A DNA stretch of 64,000 nucleotides, from positions 395,518-459,517 of the forward strand of contig NZ_LMRG01000012.1 of assembly GCF_001425605.1 (NCBI RefSeq). The letters run 5' to 3'. The DNA is from Rhizobium sp. Leaf453 (GTDB taxonomy: Bacteria; Pseudomonadota; Alphaproteobacteria; Rhizobiales; Rhizobiaceae). The notes under the pieces were generated by a model. That model had not been told where the DNA came from. It searched no databases and saw only the letters and a list, made by a program, of their open reading frames with translations. Shown here one piece after another: positions 7,705 to 15,890 of this stretch (position 1 is its first letter; each line of letters starts with the position of its first letter). A program made the translations under genes and the position numbers.

Positions 7705-8706
7705 ATGCTCAAAGTTGGCCTTCTCGGCGCCGGCCGCATTGCCGGCGTCCACGCGACCGCCATTTCCAGTCATCCCGGCAGCACGCTTGTCGCGGTCTCC
7801 GATATCAACAGCGCAGCCGCCGAAAAGATCGCAGCCCAATATGGTGCCGAAGCGCGCGCGACCGATGCCATCCTCAATGACGGGTCGATCGATGCCGTCC
7901 TGATCGCCACCTCTACCGACACCCATTCCGACCTGATCGAGCGCGCGACGGCGGCCGGCAAGGCGGTGCTCTGCGAAAAGCCGGTTGATCTCAGCCTTGC
8001 CCGGGCGCAGGCCTGCCAGACGGCGGTTGCCGCGACCGGTCGCCCGGTCATGATCGGCTTCAACCGGCGCTTCGATCCGAATTTCTCGACGCTGAAGAAG
8101 GCGGTGGATGCCGGCGAGATCGGCAAGACGGAGTTACTGTCGATCACCTCCTTCGATCCGGCTCCGCCGCCGGTCGCCTATATCAAGGTGTCAGGCGGCC
8201 TGTTCCGGGACATGATGATCCACGATTTCGATATGGCGAATTTCATCATGGGCGCTGCGCCGGCAAACGTTACGGCCGTCGGTTCATCGATCGTCGATCC
8301 GGAGATCGGCGGGGCCGGCGATGTCGATACCGCCGTGGTAACACTCACCTATGCCGATGGCCGCATCGCCGTCATCAAGAACAGCCGTCGTGCCGTCTAT
8401 GGCTATGATCAGCGGGTGGAATTGCTGGGCTCGGAAGGGCTTCTACAAGCGCAAAACATGCTGGAAAACACTGTGGTGAAGTCGACCACGCAGGGCGTCA
8501 CCGGCGCCAAGCCGACCTATTTCTTCCTCGAACGCTACATGCCTGCCTATGTCGCCGAATGGGCTGCCTTTGTCGATGCGGTGAACGGTGACAAAGCGCT
8601 GCCGGTGACGTTGGATGACGGCGTCGCCGCCCTTGCCATGGCTGAAGCCGCCACACTTTCGGTCAAGACGGGCTCACCGGTTTCGCTCGCCTCCGTGCTG
8701 AGTTGA
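7705..8706 (+). CDS. Gfo/Idh/MocA-family dehydrogenase (inositol 2-dehydrogenase-like)
   Basis: This 333-residue NAD(P)-dependent oxidoreductase has a Rossmann motif GLLGAGRIAGVHA at residues 5-17, the family EKP motif in LCEKPVDLS (about residue 93) and a C-terminal alpha/beta substrate domain with MIHDFDMANF. Members oxidise a ring hydroxyl of inositols or sugars. Sequence feel and context (importer, MocE ferredoxin, MocC-like barrel) suggest a cyclitol or cyclitol-like substrate, as for MocA and IolG. The ATG at 7705 has AAAGGAAA upstream and lies 16 bp after the PanB-like gene. Confidence 0.9.
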   Translation: MLKVGLLGAGRIAGVHATAISSHPGSTLVAVSDINSAAAEKIAAQYGAEARATDAILNDGSIDAVLIATSTDTHSDLIERATAAGKAVLCEKPVDLSLARAQACQTAVAATGRPVMIGFNRRFDPNFSTLKKAVDAGEIGKTELLSITSFDPAPPPVAYIKVSGGLFRDMMIHDFDMANFIMGAAPANVTAVGSSIVDPEIGGAGDVDTAVVTLTYADGRIAVIKNSRRAVYGYDQRVELLGSEGLLQAQNMLENTVVKSTTQGVTGAKPTYFFLERYMPAYVAEWAAFVDAVNGDKALPVTLDDGVAALAMAEAATLSVKTGSPVSLASVLS

Positions 8707-8806
8707 AACGAGGGAAGGCATAACTCAAAAGGGCGCGTCTCCATCATTGGGGACGCCAATGACGAATCACAGGCACCATCGGCGCTGACTGGTGGAAAGG
8801 TATCCC

Positions 8807-9691
8807 ATGTCCAATTTCGCCCTGCGCGTTCACTGCGCATCCACCCGTGGCATCGTCGCCGCCATATCCTCGTTTCTGGCTGACGAGGACTGCAATATTA
8901 CGGACAGTGCGCAGTTCGACGATACCCAGACCGGCCGTTTCTTCACGCGGATCAGCTTTCGATCGGAAGGCGAGCGAAGTCTTGAAGCACTAAGGGCAGG
9001 CTTTGCCTCTGTCGCGGCGCCTTTCGACATGGACTTCGAGTTCTTCGACGAGCGGGTGAAACGCAAGGTCGTGATCATGGTCTCCCGCTTTGGCCATTGT
9101 CTGAACGATCTGCTCTACCGCTGGAAGATCGGCGCGCTGCCGATCGATATCGTCGGGGTGATCTCCAACCATCTCGATTACCAGAAGGTCGTCGTCAACC
9201 ACGATATCCCGTTTCACTGCATCCGCGTGACGAAGGAAAACAAGGCCGAGGCCGAGGCCGAGCAAATGCGCATCGTCGAGGAGACAGGGGCAGAACTGAT
9301 CGTGCTTGCGCGCTATATGCAGGTGCTCTCGGATCGCATGTGTGCGGAAATGTCGGGCCGGATCATCAACATCCATCACTCTTTCCTGCCCTCCTTCAAG
9401 GGCGCAAATCCCTATAAGCAGGCGCTCGAGCGCGGCGTAAAACTCATCGGCGCCACCTCGCACTACGTTACGGCCGATCTCGACGAAGGCCCGATCATCG
9501 AGCAGGGCATCATTCGCGTTACGCATGCCCAGTCCAACGACGATTATGTCAGCCTCGGCCGCGACGTGGAAACCCAGGTGCTGGCCCGTGCCATCCACGC
9601 CCACATTCACGGCCGCGTCTTCCTGAACGGAAACAGGACGGTCGTCTTTCCACCGTCGCCGGGCAGCTTTGCATCGGAGCGAATGGGGTGA
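8807..9691 (+). CDS. purU: Formyltetrahydrofolate deformylase
   Basis: PurU hydrolyses 10-formyl-THF to formate and THF. The 294-residue protein has an N-terminal ACT domain (CASTRGIVAAISSFLADEDC) and a C-terminal formyltransferase-fold domain with the active-site block INIHHSFLPSFKGANPY and the Asp in TADLDEGPI. Length is standard for the family. It lies 100 bp after the dehydrogenase gene. In rhizobia purU copies often accompany demethylation genes, where they release folate-bound one-carbon units, which fits an operon containing an oxygenase and a PanB-like protein. The ATG at 8807 follows GGTGGAAAGG; an in-frame GTG at 8792 is less likely. Confidence 0.95.
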   Translation: MSNFALRVHCASTRGIVAAISSFLADEDCNITDSAQFDDTQTGRFFTRISFRSEGERSLEALRAGFASVAAPFDMDFEFFDERVKRKVVIMVSRFGHCLNDLLYRWKIGALPIDIVGVISNHLDYQKVVVNHDIPFHCIRVTKENKAEAEAEQMRIVEETGAELIVLARYMQVLSDRMCAEMSGRIINIHHSFLPSFKGANPYKQALERGVKLIGATSHYVTADLDEGPIIEQGIIRVTHAQSNDDYVSLGRDVETQVLARAIHAHIHGRVFLNGNRTVVFPPSPGSFASERMG

Positions 9692-9729
9692 AGATATTCG
9701 TCGGCTAATGATCCAGGAGGTTCGGGACA

Positions 9730-10044
9730 ATGGAATCGAGGCAGGAGGGGGAGCGGTCAATGTGGCGAGAGGGCGCTGCGGCACCCAGTATCGAGGCCTT
9801 GAAGGAAAAAATCCTCAGGCGGGAGCTTACCTTTCCCGGCGTGTTCGAGCACATCATGCGCATGCTCCTTCATCACCCTGACATCGTCGCCTTCGGAACG
9901 GCGAAATCCGTCGCGGCCTCATGCGACGTGTCGAACTCGACATTCCTCCGCCTCGTCCGCTATTGCGGATATGAGAATTTTCCGGAGATGCGCGTGGCGT
10001 TCAGGTGCTACATGCGCAGGATCGCCAAGCGAAGCACGGGCTGA
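9730..10044 (+). CDS. Stand-alone RpiR/MurR-type N-terminal helix-turn-helix protein
   Basis: This 104-residue protein matches only the N-terminal DNA-binding domain of RpiR-family sugar regulators: ALKEKILRRELTFPGVFEHI, then VAFGTAKSVAASCDVSNSTF and VRYCGYENFPEMR. The C-terminal SIS effector domain, normally about 170 further residues, is absent; the frame stops at 10044 and convergent sequence follows immediately. It is preceded by AGGAGG (9715-9720) and lies 38 bp after purU. It could be a truncated regulator remnant or a genuine short DNA-binding protein acting with, or against, another regulator. A start at 9760 is also possible. Confidence 0.7.
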   Translation: MESRQEGERSMWREGAAAPSIEALKEKILRRELTFPGVFEHIMRMLLHHPDIVAFGTAKSVAASCDVSNSTFLRLVRYCGYENFPEMRVAFRCYMRRIAKRSTG

Positions 10045-10063
10045 ACCTTGGCTGCGGCTGCGT

Positions 10064-11755
10064 TCACGCGAGCAACAGAACCAGGACCATGCCCCAGAGG
10101 GTCATCAATGTGCTACCGACAGCATAGGGTACGGTGTAACCGAGGGCGGGAATCTGGCTTTTCGCCTGTCCGTTGAGCATGCCGAGGGCTGCAGTCGTGG
10201 TTCTGGCGCCGGCGCAGCAACCGAGCAGAATGGCCGGATGGAAGCGGAAGATGTATCTGCCGACATACATGGCAAGGATCAACGGCACCGTTGTCACGAC
10301 GATGCCCCACAGGAAGAGGCTTAAACCGAGCTGCTCCAGACCGGTGACGAAGCTTGGGCCGGACGATATCCCGACGACGGCTATGAAGACGTTGAGCCCA
10401 ATGGAATTGATGAACCAGAGCGTTGGAGACGGAATATGGCCGAATGTTGGTCGTACCGACCGCAGCCAGCCAAAGAACAGTCCGGCAATTAGCGTTCCTC
10501 CTGACGTCGAGACCGTGAGCGGGACGTTTCCGACCTGGATTGCAAGGGAGCCGGCCAGCGCCCCGATCGCAATCGCTCCGCCGAGGAACGCCACATCGGC
10601 GACATCTGTCTTCGTATCGGCGCGGCCAAGGTCCTTGGCGACCATGGCCATTCCTTGCGTGCGTCCGACGATCGTCAGGATATCACCACGGTACAACTTC
10701 GTTTTCGGCAGGATCGGTATTTCGGTTGCGGTAGCGCCACGGACGATCTTGCGCAGGAAAACGCCACGGGCCGATGGGCGTGTGGCAATCTCTGCCAGCG
10801 TCTTGCCGTCGATTTCCTTGTTGGTGACGAAGACATCGATGCCATCTGTCGGTACGGCAAGCAGTTCCCGGTCATCAATTTCTTCCGTCAGACTTCCAAG
10901 GAGATCGACGAGGACTTCGCGACGCCCTGCAACGGCGACGACATCGCCAGCCGCGATCACGGTTTCGAATGTCACATCATTGACAACACCGGCCTGGCGA
11001 ATGCGCTCGAGGAAAACCCGCTCGGTGGGCAACAGGCTTTCGGCCTGAAGCGCGGTCAGGCCGACAATCCTTGCGCCCTCCCTTACCCGATAGGCGCGCA
11101 GTTCAAAGTTGTGCCAGGCGGTTCCGTGGCCGCCCGGTGCCGTCTTGCCGCCCTGTTCCTCTTCATATCGCCTGCACTCTGCTTCCAGATCGATCCCGAG
11201 CATGGCGGGCCCAAGCAGGGCAAGGATGATGGCTGCGCCGATCGTTCCAAAGATGTATGTGACGGCATAGGCGACGGGCATTGCGTCCAGTATGGCCTGG
11301 CTCTCCTGTGGCGGCAGGCCGAGGCGGTTGATGGCGTCCGTTGCAAGCCCGAGAGAGGCGGAGATGGTTTGTGAGCCGGCATAGAGGCCCAAGGCGGAGC
11401 CGAGATCGAATCCCGAGATCCTTGCGCCTACATAGGCGGATACGAGGCAAAAGATGCACATCACAACGGCAAAAACCGCCTGCGGGATTCCGTCCTTTGC
11501 AATGCCCCGGACAAATTGCGGACCGACCCCATAACCAATGGAAAACAGGAACAGTAGGAAGAAAAACGGTTTGATCGGGGGAGAAATCGTGATGTCCAAT
11601 TGCCCGATCAACACCGCGGTAATCAGGGTGGCGGTGACCGGACCGAGCCCGATGCCCCGGTAGCTGAACGAACCGAAATAATAGCCGAAACCCAGTGACA
11701 TGAAGATCGCGATTTCCGGATAGGTGCGGAGCCGGTCGATGAACCAGTCGATCAT
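10064..11755 (-). CDS. AspT/YidE/YbjL-family antiporter (putative aspartate:alanine antiporter)
   Basis: This 563-residue inner-membrane transporter has two blocks of about five to six transmembrane helices flanking a cytoplasmic region with two RCK_C/TrkA_C-like domains (about residues 200-370, including [11 protein letters not shown] and [11 protein letters not shown]). This is the architecture of AspT and of E. coli YidE and YbjL. Such proteins exchange amino or dicarboxylic acids. The ATG at 11755 was chosen because GAGG lies seven bases upstream; longer in-frame starts exist at 11767 and 11812. It diverges from the LysR gene at 12058 and ends 19 bp from the convergent RpiR-like ORF. Substrate is unproven. 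Confidence 0.88.
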   Translation of the reverse strand: MIDWFIDRLRTYPEIAIFMSLGFGYYFGSFSYRGIGLGPVTATLITAVLIGQLDITISPPIKPFFFLLFLFSIGYGVGPQFVRGIAKDGIPQAVFAVVMCIFCLVSAYVGARISGFDLGSALGLYAGSQTISASLGLATDAINRLGLPPQESQAILDAMPVAYAVTYIFGTIGAAIILALLGPAMLGIDLEAECRRYEEEQGGKTAPGGHGTAWHNFELRAYRVREGARIVGLTALQAESLLPTERVFLERIRQAGVVNDVTFETVIAAGDVVAVAGRREVLVDLLGSLTEEIDDRELLAVPTDGIDVFVTNKEIDGKTLAEIATRPSARGVFLRKIVRGATATEIPILPKTKLYRGDILTIVGRTQGMAMVAKDLGRADTKTDVADVAFLGGAIAIGALAGSLAIQVGNVPLTVSTSGGTLIAGLFFGWLRSVRPTFGHIPSPTLWFINSIGLNVFIAVVGISSGPSFVTGLEQLGLSLFLWGIVVTTVPLILAMYVGRYIFRFHPAILLGCCAGARTTTAALGMLNGQAKSQIPALGYTVPYAVGSTLMTLWGMVLVLLLA

Positions 11756-12057
11756 GGAATGCCTCATCTCGTTCAAAGGAGGACTGGCCTCCATTCTGCG
11801 TACCGGCTGCATCGTACGACAAACATATCGCTTTGGTTGAGAAAAGCCGCAAGATCACGACAGAATAAAGCTCCGGAAGCATCTTTCAAGGTCGTCGCCA
11901 TCGGACCGCGCCGAAGCCGGCCAAACAAGGCAGTGGACCATCCTGTTGATTCGTCCCCGGGGCCACGCTAGCGTCGACGCTCGAGGTGTTATCAAGCGAT
12001 GCGCCGGCTGCGCACCGCTCTGCCGCCGGTATTTAGCTTCACGTTGGAAATGATCGC
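11756..12057. other. Divergent intergenic region between antiporter and LysR genes
   Basis: This is 302 bp without a supportable gene; a 76-residue minus-strand frame (11855-12085) overlaps the LysR start and has no recognisable features. It contains a perfect 12-bp palindrome AGCGTCGACGCT at 11970-11981, about 77 bp ahead of the LysR start, which could be a LysR-type or other operator. Promoters for both divergent genes should lie here. Confidence 0.5.
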
Positions 12058-12969
12058 ATGCGAAAACTACCGGCACTGTCGGCAATGAAGGTGTTCGAGG
12101 TTGTCGGCCAGACCCGGAGTTTTACGCGGGCAGCCGAAGTGCTGAACCTGACGCAGAGCGCTGTCAGCCGGCAGGTGCGGAATCTCGAAAAACAGCTGGG
12201 CGAAGATCTCCTGATCCGCCGCCATCACGATTTGGAACTGACACGCGCCGGCACGGAATTGATGGCGACCCTGCAGCAGGCTTTTCACACGATCGAGCAG
12301 ACCGTGCGCTCCATCGCCGAAGCCAGCAATCGCAATCGGCTGCGCATCAACGTGCCGCCGACCTTCGCCAGGCGCTGGCTGATGCCGCGGCTGTCGCGGC
12401 TGCGCCAGGCATTGCCGGATATCGAAATCAGCTTGAGCACTGATCTCAAGGACAGTCTGGCCGAGCGCGGTCTGCTGGATTGCGCCATCCGGTTCGGCGA
12501 TGGCGAATGGCCGATGCTGCAATCGCGCATCCTGATGACCGAGCGCCATATCGCCGTTTGCGCGCCGGAATTGCTTGAGGGCGCGACGCGCGGCGGCCGG
12601 ATCGACTTTTCCGCCTTCACCTTCCTGCATGTTCTGGCTTCCGCCGATCAGCGCTACCTGACCTGGCAGCATTGGCTGGATGCTGCCGGACTTGGCGATA
12701 TCGATTTCCGTGGCGGCATGGAATTCGACCTGCTCGACCTAGTCATCGAGGCCGCCCGCAACGGGCTTGGCGTGGCGGTGGTGGATCGCTTCATGGTCGG
12801 GCCGCAGCTGGAAAGCGGCGAACTTGTGCCCGTTCTCGACGTCAGCGTCGAGGGCCATGAATCCTACTGGCTGGTAACCCGGTCGGGTCAGCGGGAGCCT
12901 GCGAATGTGCGCGAATTTCATGCATGGCTGCTGAGTGAACTTGCGCTCGATCGCGCCACGGCGATCTGA
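12058..12969 (+). CDS. LysR-family transcriptional regulator (GcvA-like)
   Basis: This 303-residue regulator has the LysR helix-turn-helix at residues 1-60 (FTRAAEVLNLTQSAVSRQVR) and a type II periplasmic-binding-like effector domain beginning near residue 90 (RLRINVPPTFARRWLMPRL), typical of the GcvA/AmpR-like subgroup. It probably controls the downstream aldehyde dehydrogenase-dehydratase-oxidoreductase series starting 124 bp later, in the same direction, and perhaps the divergent antiporter. The inducing ligand is unknown. Confidence 0.92.
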   Translation: MRKLPALSAMKVFEVVGQTRSFTRAAEVLNLTQSAVSRQVRNLEKQLGEDLLIRRHHDLELTRAGTELMATLQQAFHTIEQTVRSIAEASNRNRLRINVPPTFARRWLMPRLSRLRQALPDIEISLSTDLKDSLAERGLLDCAIRFGDGEWPMLQSRILMTERHIAVCAPELLEGATRGGRIDFSAFTFLHVLASADQRYLTWQHWLDAAGLGDIDFRGGMEFDLLDLVIEAARNGLGVAVVDRFMVGPQLESGELVPVLDVSVEGHESYWLVTRSGQREPANVREFHAWLLSELALDRATAI

Positions 12970-13093
12970 CAATCCTGTATTCGTTTTGACCAGCATTCGA
13001 TTTCGGAATGCTTTGACCGAGAATAAGTCGCTTGCGAAAATGGCATGATCACCCCTCTACTCGCTGAACCAGCAGGTGGTTCGGGTGGATATC

Positions 13094-14518
13094 ATGGCGC
13101 AGCATCGCAATTTCATCGGTGGCGGATTCGTCTATCCGTCGATCTCGACCGGGATCGACGTCCGCAATCCGGCAACGGGTGAGATATTTGCCACCGTTCC
13201 GGCCGCCAGCGATGCGGATGTGATCCTGGCCGTAGCGGCAGCGAAGAAAGCGCAAAAGAGCTGGGGGCGGCTGCCTGCGATAGAGCGCGGCGACGCGCTG
13301 CGGCGTCTGGCCAACGCACTGGAGCGGCATGCGCCCGCGATCGGCGAAGCACTCGCACAGGAATCCGGCAAAAGTCTTGCGGATGCGACGGCGGAAGCGA
13401 TCTACGGTGTCGAACTGATGCGCTACCACGCCGAATGGGCGCGCCGGATCGACGGCGAGGTCATCGAAAGCGATACGCCGAACGAAACGCTGATGCTGAA
13501 GCGCGAGCCGATCGGCGTCGTCGCCTGCCTGATTCCCTTCAATTTCCCGATCTACACGCTGGTGCGCAAGATCGCGCCGGCCCTGATAACCGGCAATGCC
13601 GTGGTCGTGCGGCCAAGCAACACGACGCCGACCTCCGCCTTCGCCTTCGCGCAAGCCGTGCTGGAGGCGGATCTGCCGGCCGGGCTGATCAACATCATGA
13701 CCATGTCGCATGAGACGGCGCGGACCATGTGCACGCAGCCTTCCGTCGGCATGATCACGCTGACCGGCAGCCTCAGTGCGGGGCAGACGGTTCTGGACTA
13801 TTGCAAGGTCAATATCGCCAAGCCCTCGCTGGAACTGGGCGGCAAGACGCCCGTCATCGTCGAGCCGGATGCCGATCTCGATCTGGTGGCGCGCTCGATC
13901 ATCGCGGCCAAGACGGCGCACTGCGGACAGGTCTGTACCTCGGCGGAGCGGCTCTATGTGCATGCCTCGGTGCATGATGCGCTTGTCGAGAAATTGCGCG
14001 CCGGCTTTGCCGCCCGCCGCTTCGGCGACCGTTCCGGCGATCCTGACCTGATGGGGCCGCTTGCCAATGCGGCGGCGCGCGATCGCATCCATGCCATGGT
14101 CGAACGCGCAAAGACCGAAGGCGCCACGGTCGAAGCAGGTGGCGTGGTTCCGGACGGAGCCGGCTACTTTTATCCGCCGACCCTGCTGTCCGGTTGCCGG
14201 CAGGACATGGAGATCGTCCGCGAGGAAGTATTCGGCCCGGTTCTCGCTGTCATTTCCTACGACACGTTCGAACAGGCGCTTTCGCTTGCCAGCGACCACC
14301 AGTTCGGCCTCGCCTCGGTGCTGTTCTCGGAAAACTATCGCAAGGTCATGCAGGCCGCGAGTGAGATCGAGGCGGGCGAACTCTACATCAATCGTTTTCC
14401 GGCCGATCCCTACCAGGGCTATCACGCCGGTTGGAAGAAATCCGGCCTCGGCGGCGATGACGGCAAGCATGGCATGCTGGAATTCACCCAGACCCGGCTG
14501 GTGATTCTGAAACATTGA
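13094..14518 (+). CDS. Aldehyde dehydrogenase (NAD(P)+; lactaldehyde/glycolaldehyde type)
   Basis: This 474-residue aldehyde dehydrogenase oxidises an aldehyde to its acid. The catalytic Cys lies in AHCGQVCTSAERL and the general-base Glu in LELGGKTPVIVEPDADL; PFNFPIYTLVRKIAPAL and EEVFGPVLAV are further family blocks. Overall it resembles the AldA/succinate-semialdehyde group. ATG 13094 was chosen over GTG 13076 for the GGGTGG site upstream. It is followed by an enolase-superfamily enzyme, a GMC oxidoreductase and a hydroxyacid dehydrogenase on the same strand, suggesting stepwise oxidation of a sugar or sugar-alcohol. Exact substrate is unknown. Confidence 0.93.
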   Translation: MAQHRNFIGGGFVYPSISTGIDVRNPATGEIFATVPAASDADVILAVAAAKKAQKSWGRLPAIERGDALRRLANALERHAPAIGEALAQESGKSLADATAEAIYGVELMRYHAEWARRIDGEVIESDTPNETLMLKREPIGVVACLIPFNFPIYTLVRKIAPALITGNAVVVRPSNTTPTSAFAFAQAVLEADLPAGLINIMTMSHETARTMCTQPSVGMITLTGSLSAGQTVLDYCKVNIAKPSLELGGKTPVIVEPDADLDLVARSIIAAKTAHCGQVCTSAERLYVHASVHDALVEKLRAGFAARRFGDRSGDPDLMGPLANAAARDRIHAMVERAKTEGATVEAGGVVPDGAGYFYPPTLLSGCRQDMEIVREEVFGPVLAVISYDTFEQALSLASDHQFGLASVLFSENYRKVMQAASEIEAGELYINRFPADPYQGYHAGWKKSGLGGDDGKHGMLEFTQTRLVILKH

Positions 14519-14534
14519 GTTGGGCGTTTGTGAT

Positions 14535-14598
14535 TGCCCCTCACCCTAGCCTTCTCCCCCGCTTGCGGGGAAAGGGGACGACAGGGCGGATGAGGGCC
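14535..14598. repeat. REP/RIME-like palindromic repeat, copy 1
   Basis: The sequence begins GCCCCTCACCCTAGCC, continues with a CTCCCCC-GCTTGCGGGG hairpin and ends in a GGATGAGGGC half. The first about 45 bp match copy 2 at 58615 almost exactly. Rhizobiaceae genomes carry many such short intergenic palindromes. It lies between the aldehyde dehydrogenase and dehydratase genes and may also slow or end transcription. Confidence 0.8.
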
Positions 14599-14659
14599 TT
14601 TAGAACAACAGCGTGCTCGGAAATCATAAAGTCAGTCAGAAATACCGGAGGAACAGCCC

Positions 14660-15877
14660 ATGAAGATCGCCGCACTGAAAACCCATGTGGTTGCCGTTCC
14701 CCCGCCGCATGTCGGCGGCATGTATTGGATTTTCGTCGAGCTTGAGACGGCCTGCGGTATTTCCGGCGTCGGCGAGATCTATGCGACTTCCTTCCATCCC
14801 TCGGCCATGGTTCCGCTGATCGAGGATGTCTTTCAGCGTTATCTGCTTGATTATGACCCGCACCAGATCGAGCGCTTCTGGCGCGCGGCCTATTCGAGCG
14901 GCTTCACCCAGCGTCCGGATACGACGATGATGGGTATTGTCTCGGGTCTCGAAATCGCCTGCTGGGACATTATCGGCAAGGCGGCGGGCCGGCCGGTCTC
15001 CGATCTGCTCGGTGGCACGGTGAACGAAAAGCTGCGCGCCTACACCTATCTCTATCCGAAGAACGCTGCTGGCGAGTACGACTACAACGATCCAGATCTC
15101 GCGGCGGAAGAAGCCATCCGCGTGGTCGAGATGGGCTTTACCGCCGTCAAGTTCGATCCCGCCGGCCCCTACACCAATTATTCCGGACACCAGCTGTCTC
15201 TCGGTGTGCTTGATCGCTGTGAACTGTTCTGCGCCAGGATTCGCGAGGCGATCGGTAGCCGGGCCGATATCCTGTTCGGGACGCATGGCCAGATGGTGCC
15301 GTCCTCCGCGATCCGGCTGGCGAAGCGGCTGGAAAAATACGATCCGCTCTGGTTCGAGGAGCCGGTGCCGCCGGGACAGGAAGCGGCCATGGCCGAGGTG
15401 GCGCGTGGCACATCGATTCCCGTCTCGACCGGCGAACGGCTGACGACCAAATACGAGTTCCAGCGCGTACTGCAGCTCGGCGCCGCTTCGATCCTGCAGA
15501 TGAATGTTGCCCGTGTCGGCGGTTTGCTGGAAGCCAAGAAGATCGCCGGCATGGCGGAAGCCTTCTACGCCCAGATCGCGCCGCATCTCTACAATGGTCC
15601 GGTCGGTGCCGCCGCGAGCATCCAGCTATCGGCCGCCACGCCGAATTTCCTCATCCACGAAGCGATCATGGATTTCGGAGGCTTCCATGCCGAGGTGCTG
15701 AAAACCAAGTTGCAGGTCGACGACGGCTATCTCATCCCCTCGCGCGAACCTGGTCTCGGCATCGAGCTGAACCACGACGTCATCGCGAGACATTCGCCCT
15801 ATACCGGCGAGCGCCTGCATCTGCAGATGGCCGCCAGCCCCGCTGACGTCAAGGAGTTCATGCCCGCCAAGGGCTGA
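14660..15877 (+). CDS. Mandelate racemase/muconate lactonizing (enolase superfamily) enzyme, probable sugar-acid dehydratase
   Basis: This 405-residue enolase-superfamily enzyme has an N-terminal capping domain and a beta-barrel carrying the usual metal ligands. The barrel blocks include VKFDPAGPY, ILFGTHGQM, LWFEEPVPPG and STGERL, and APHLYNGP provides the general-base His. The family abstracts a proton alpha to a carboxylate; most rhizobial members dehydrate sugar acids (for example galactonate or gluconate types). A GGAGG site precedes ATG 14660. The gene ends 13 bp before the GMC oxidoreductase gene, so the two are co-transcribed. Which acid is used cannot be told from the sequence. Confidence 0.9.
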   Translation: MKIAALKTHVVAVPPPHVGGMYWIFVELETACGISGVGEIYATSFHPSAMVPLIEDVFQRYLLDYDPHQIERFWRAAYSSGFTQRPDTTMMGIVSGLEIACWDIIGKAAGRPVSDLLGGTVNEKLRAYTYLYPKNAAGEYDYNDPDLAAEEAIRVVEMGFTAVKFDPAGPYTNYSGHQLSLGVLDRCELFCARIREAIGSRADILFGTHGQMVPSSAIRLAKRLEKYDPLWFEEPVPPGQEAAMAEVARGTSIPVSTGERLTTKYEFQRVLQLGAASILQMNVARVGGLLEAKKIAGMAEAFYAQIAPHLYNGPVGAAASIQLSAATPNFLIHEAIMDFGGFHAEVLKTKLQVDDGYLIPSREPGLGIELNHDVIARHSPYTGERLHLQMAASPADVKEFMPAKG

Positions 15878-15890
15878 GTAGGGACCCTTC

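Noticed and set aside
13049-14515. 488-codon minus-strand frame opposite the aldehyde dehydrogenase
   Set aside because: Antisense shadow; the plus strand has catalytic Cys and Glu motifs.
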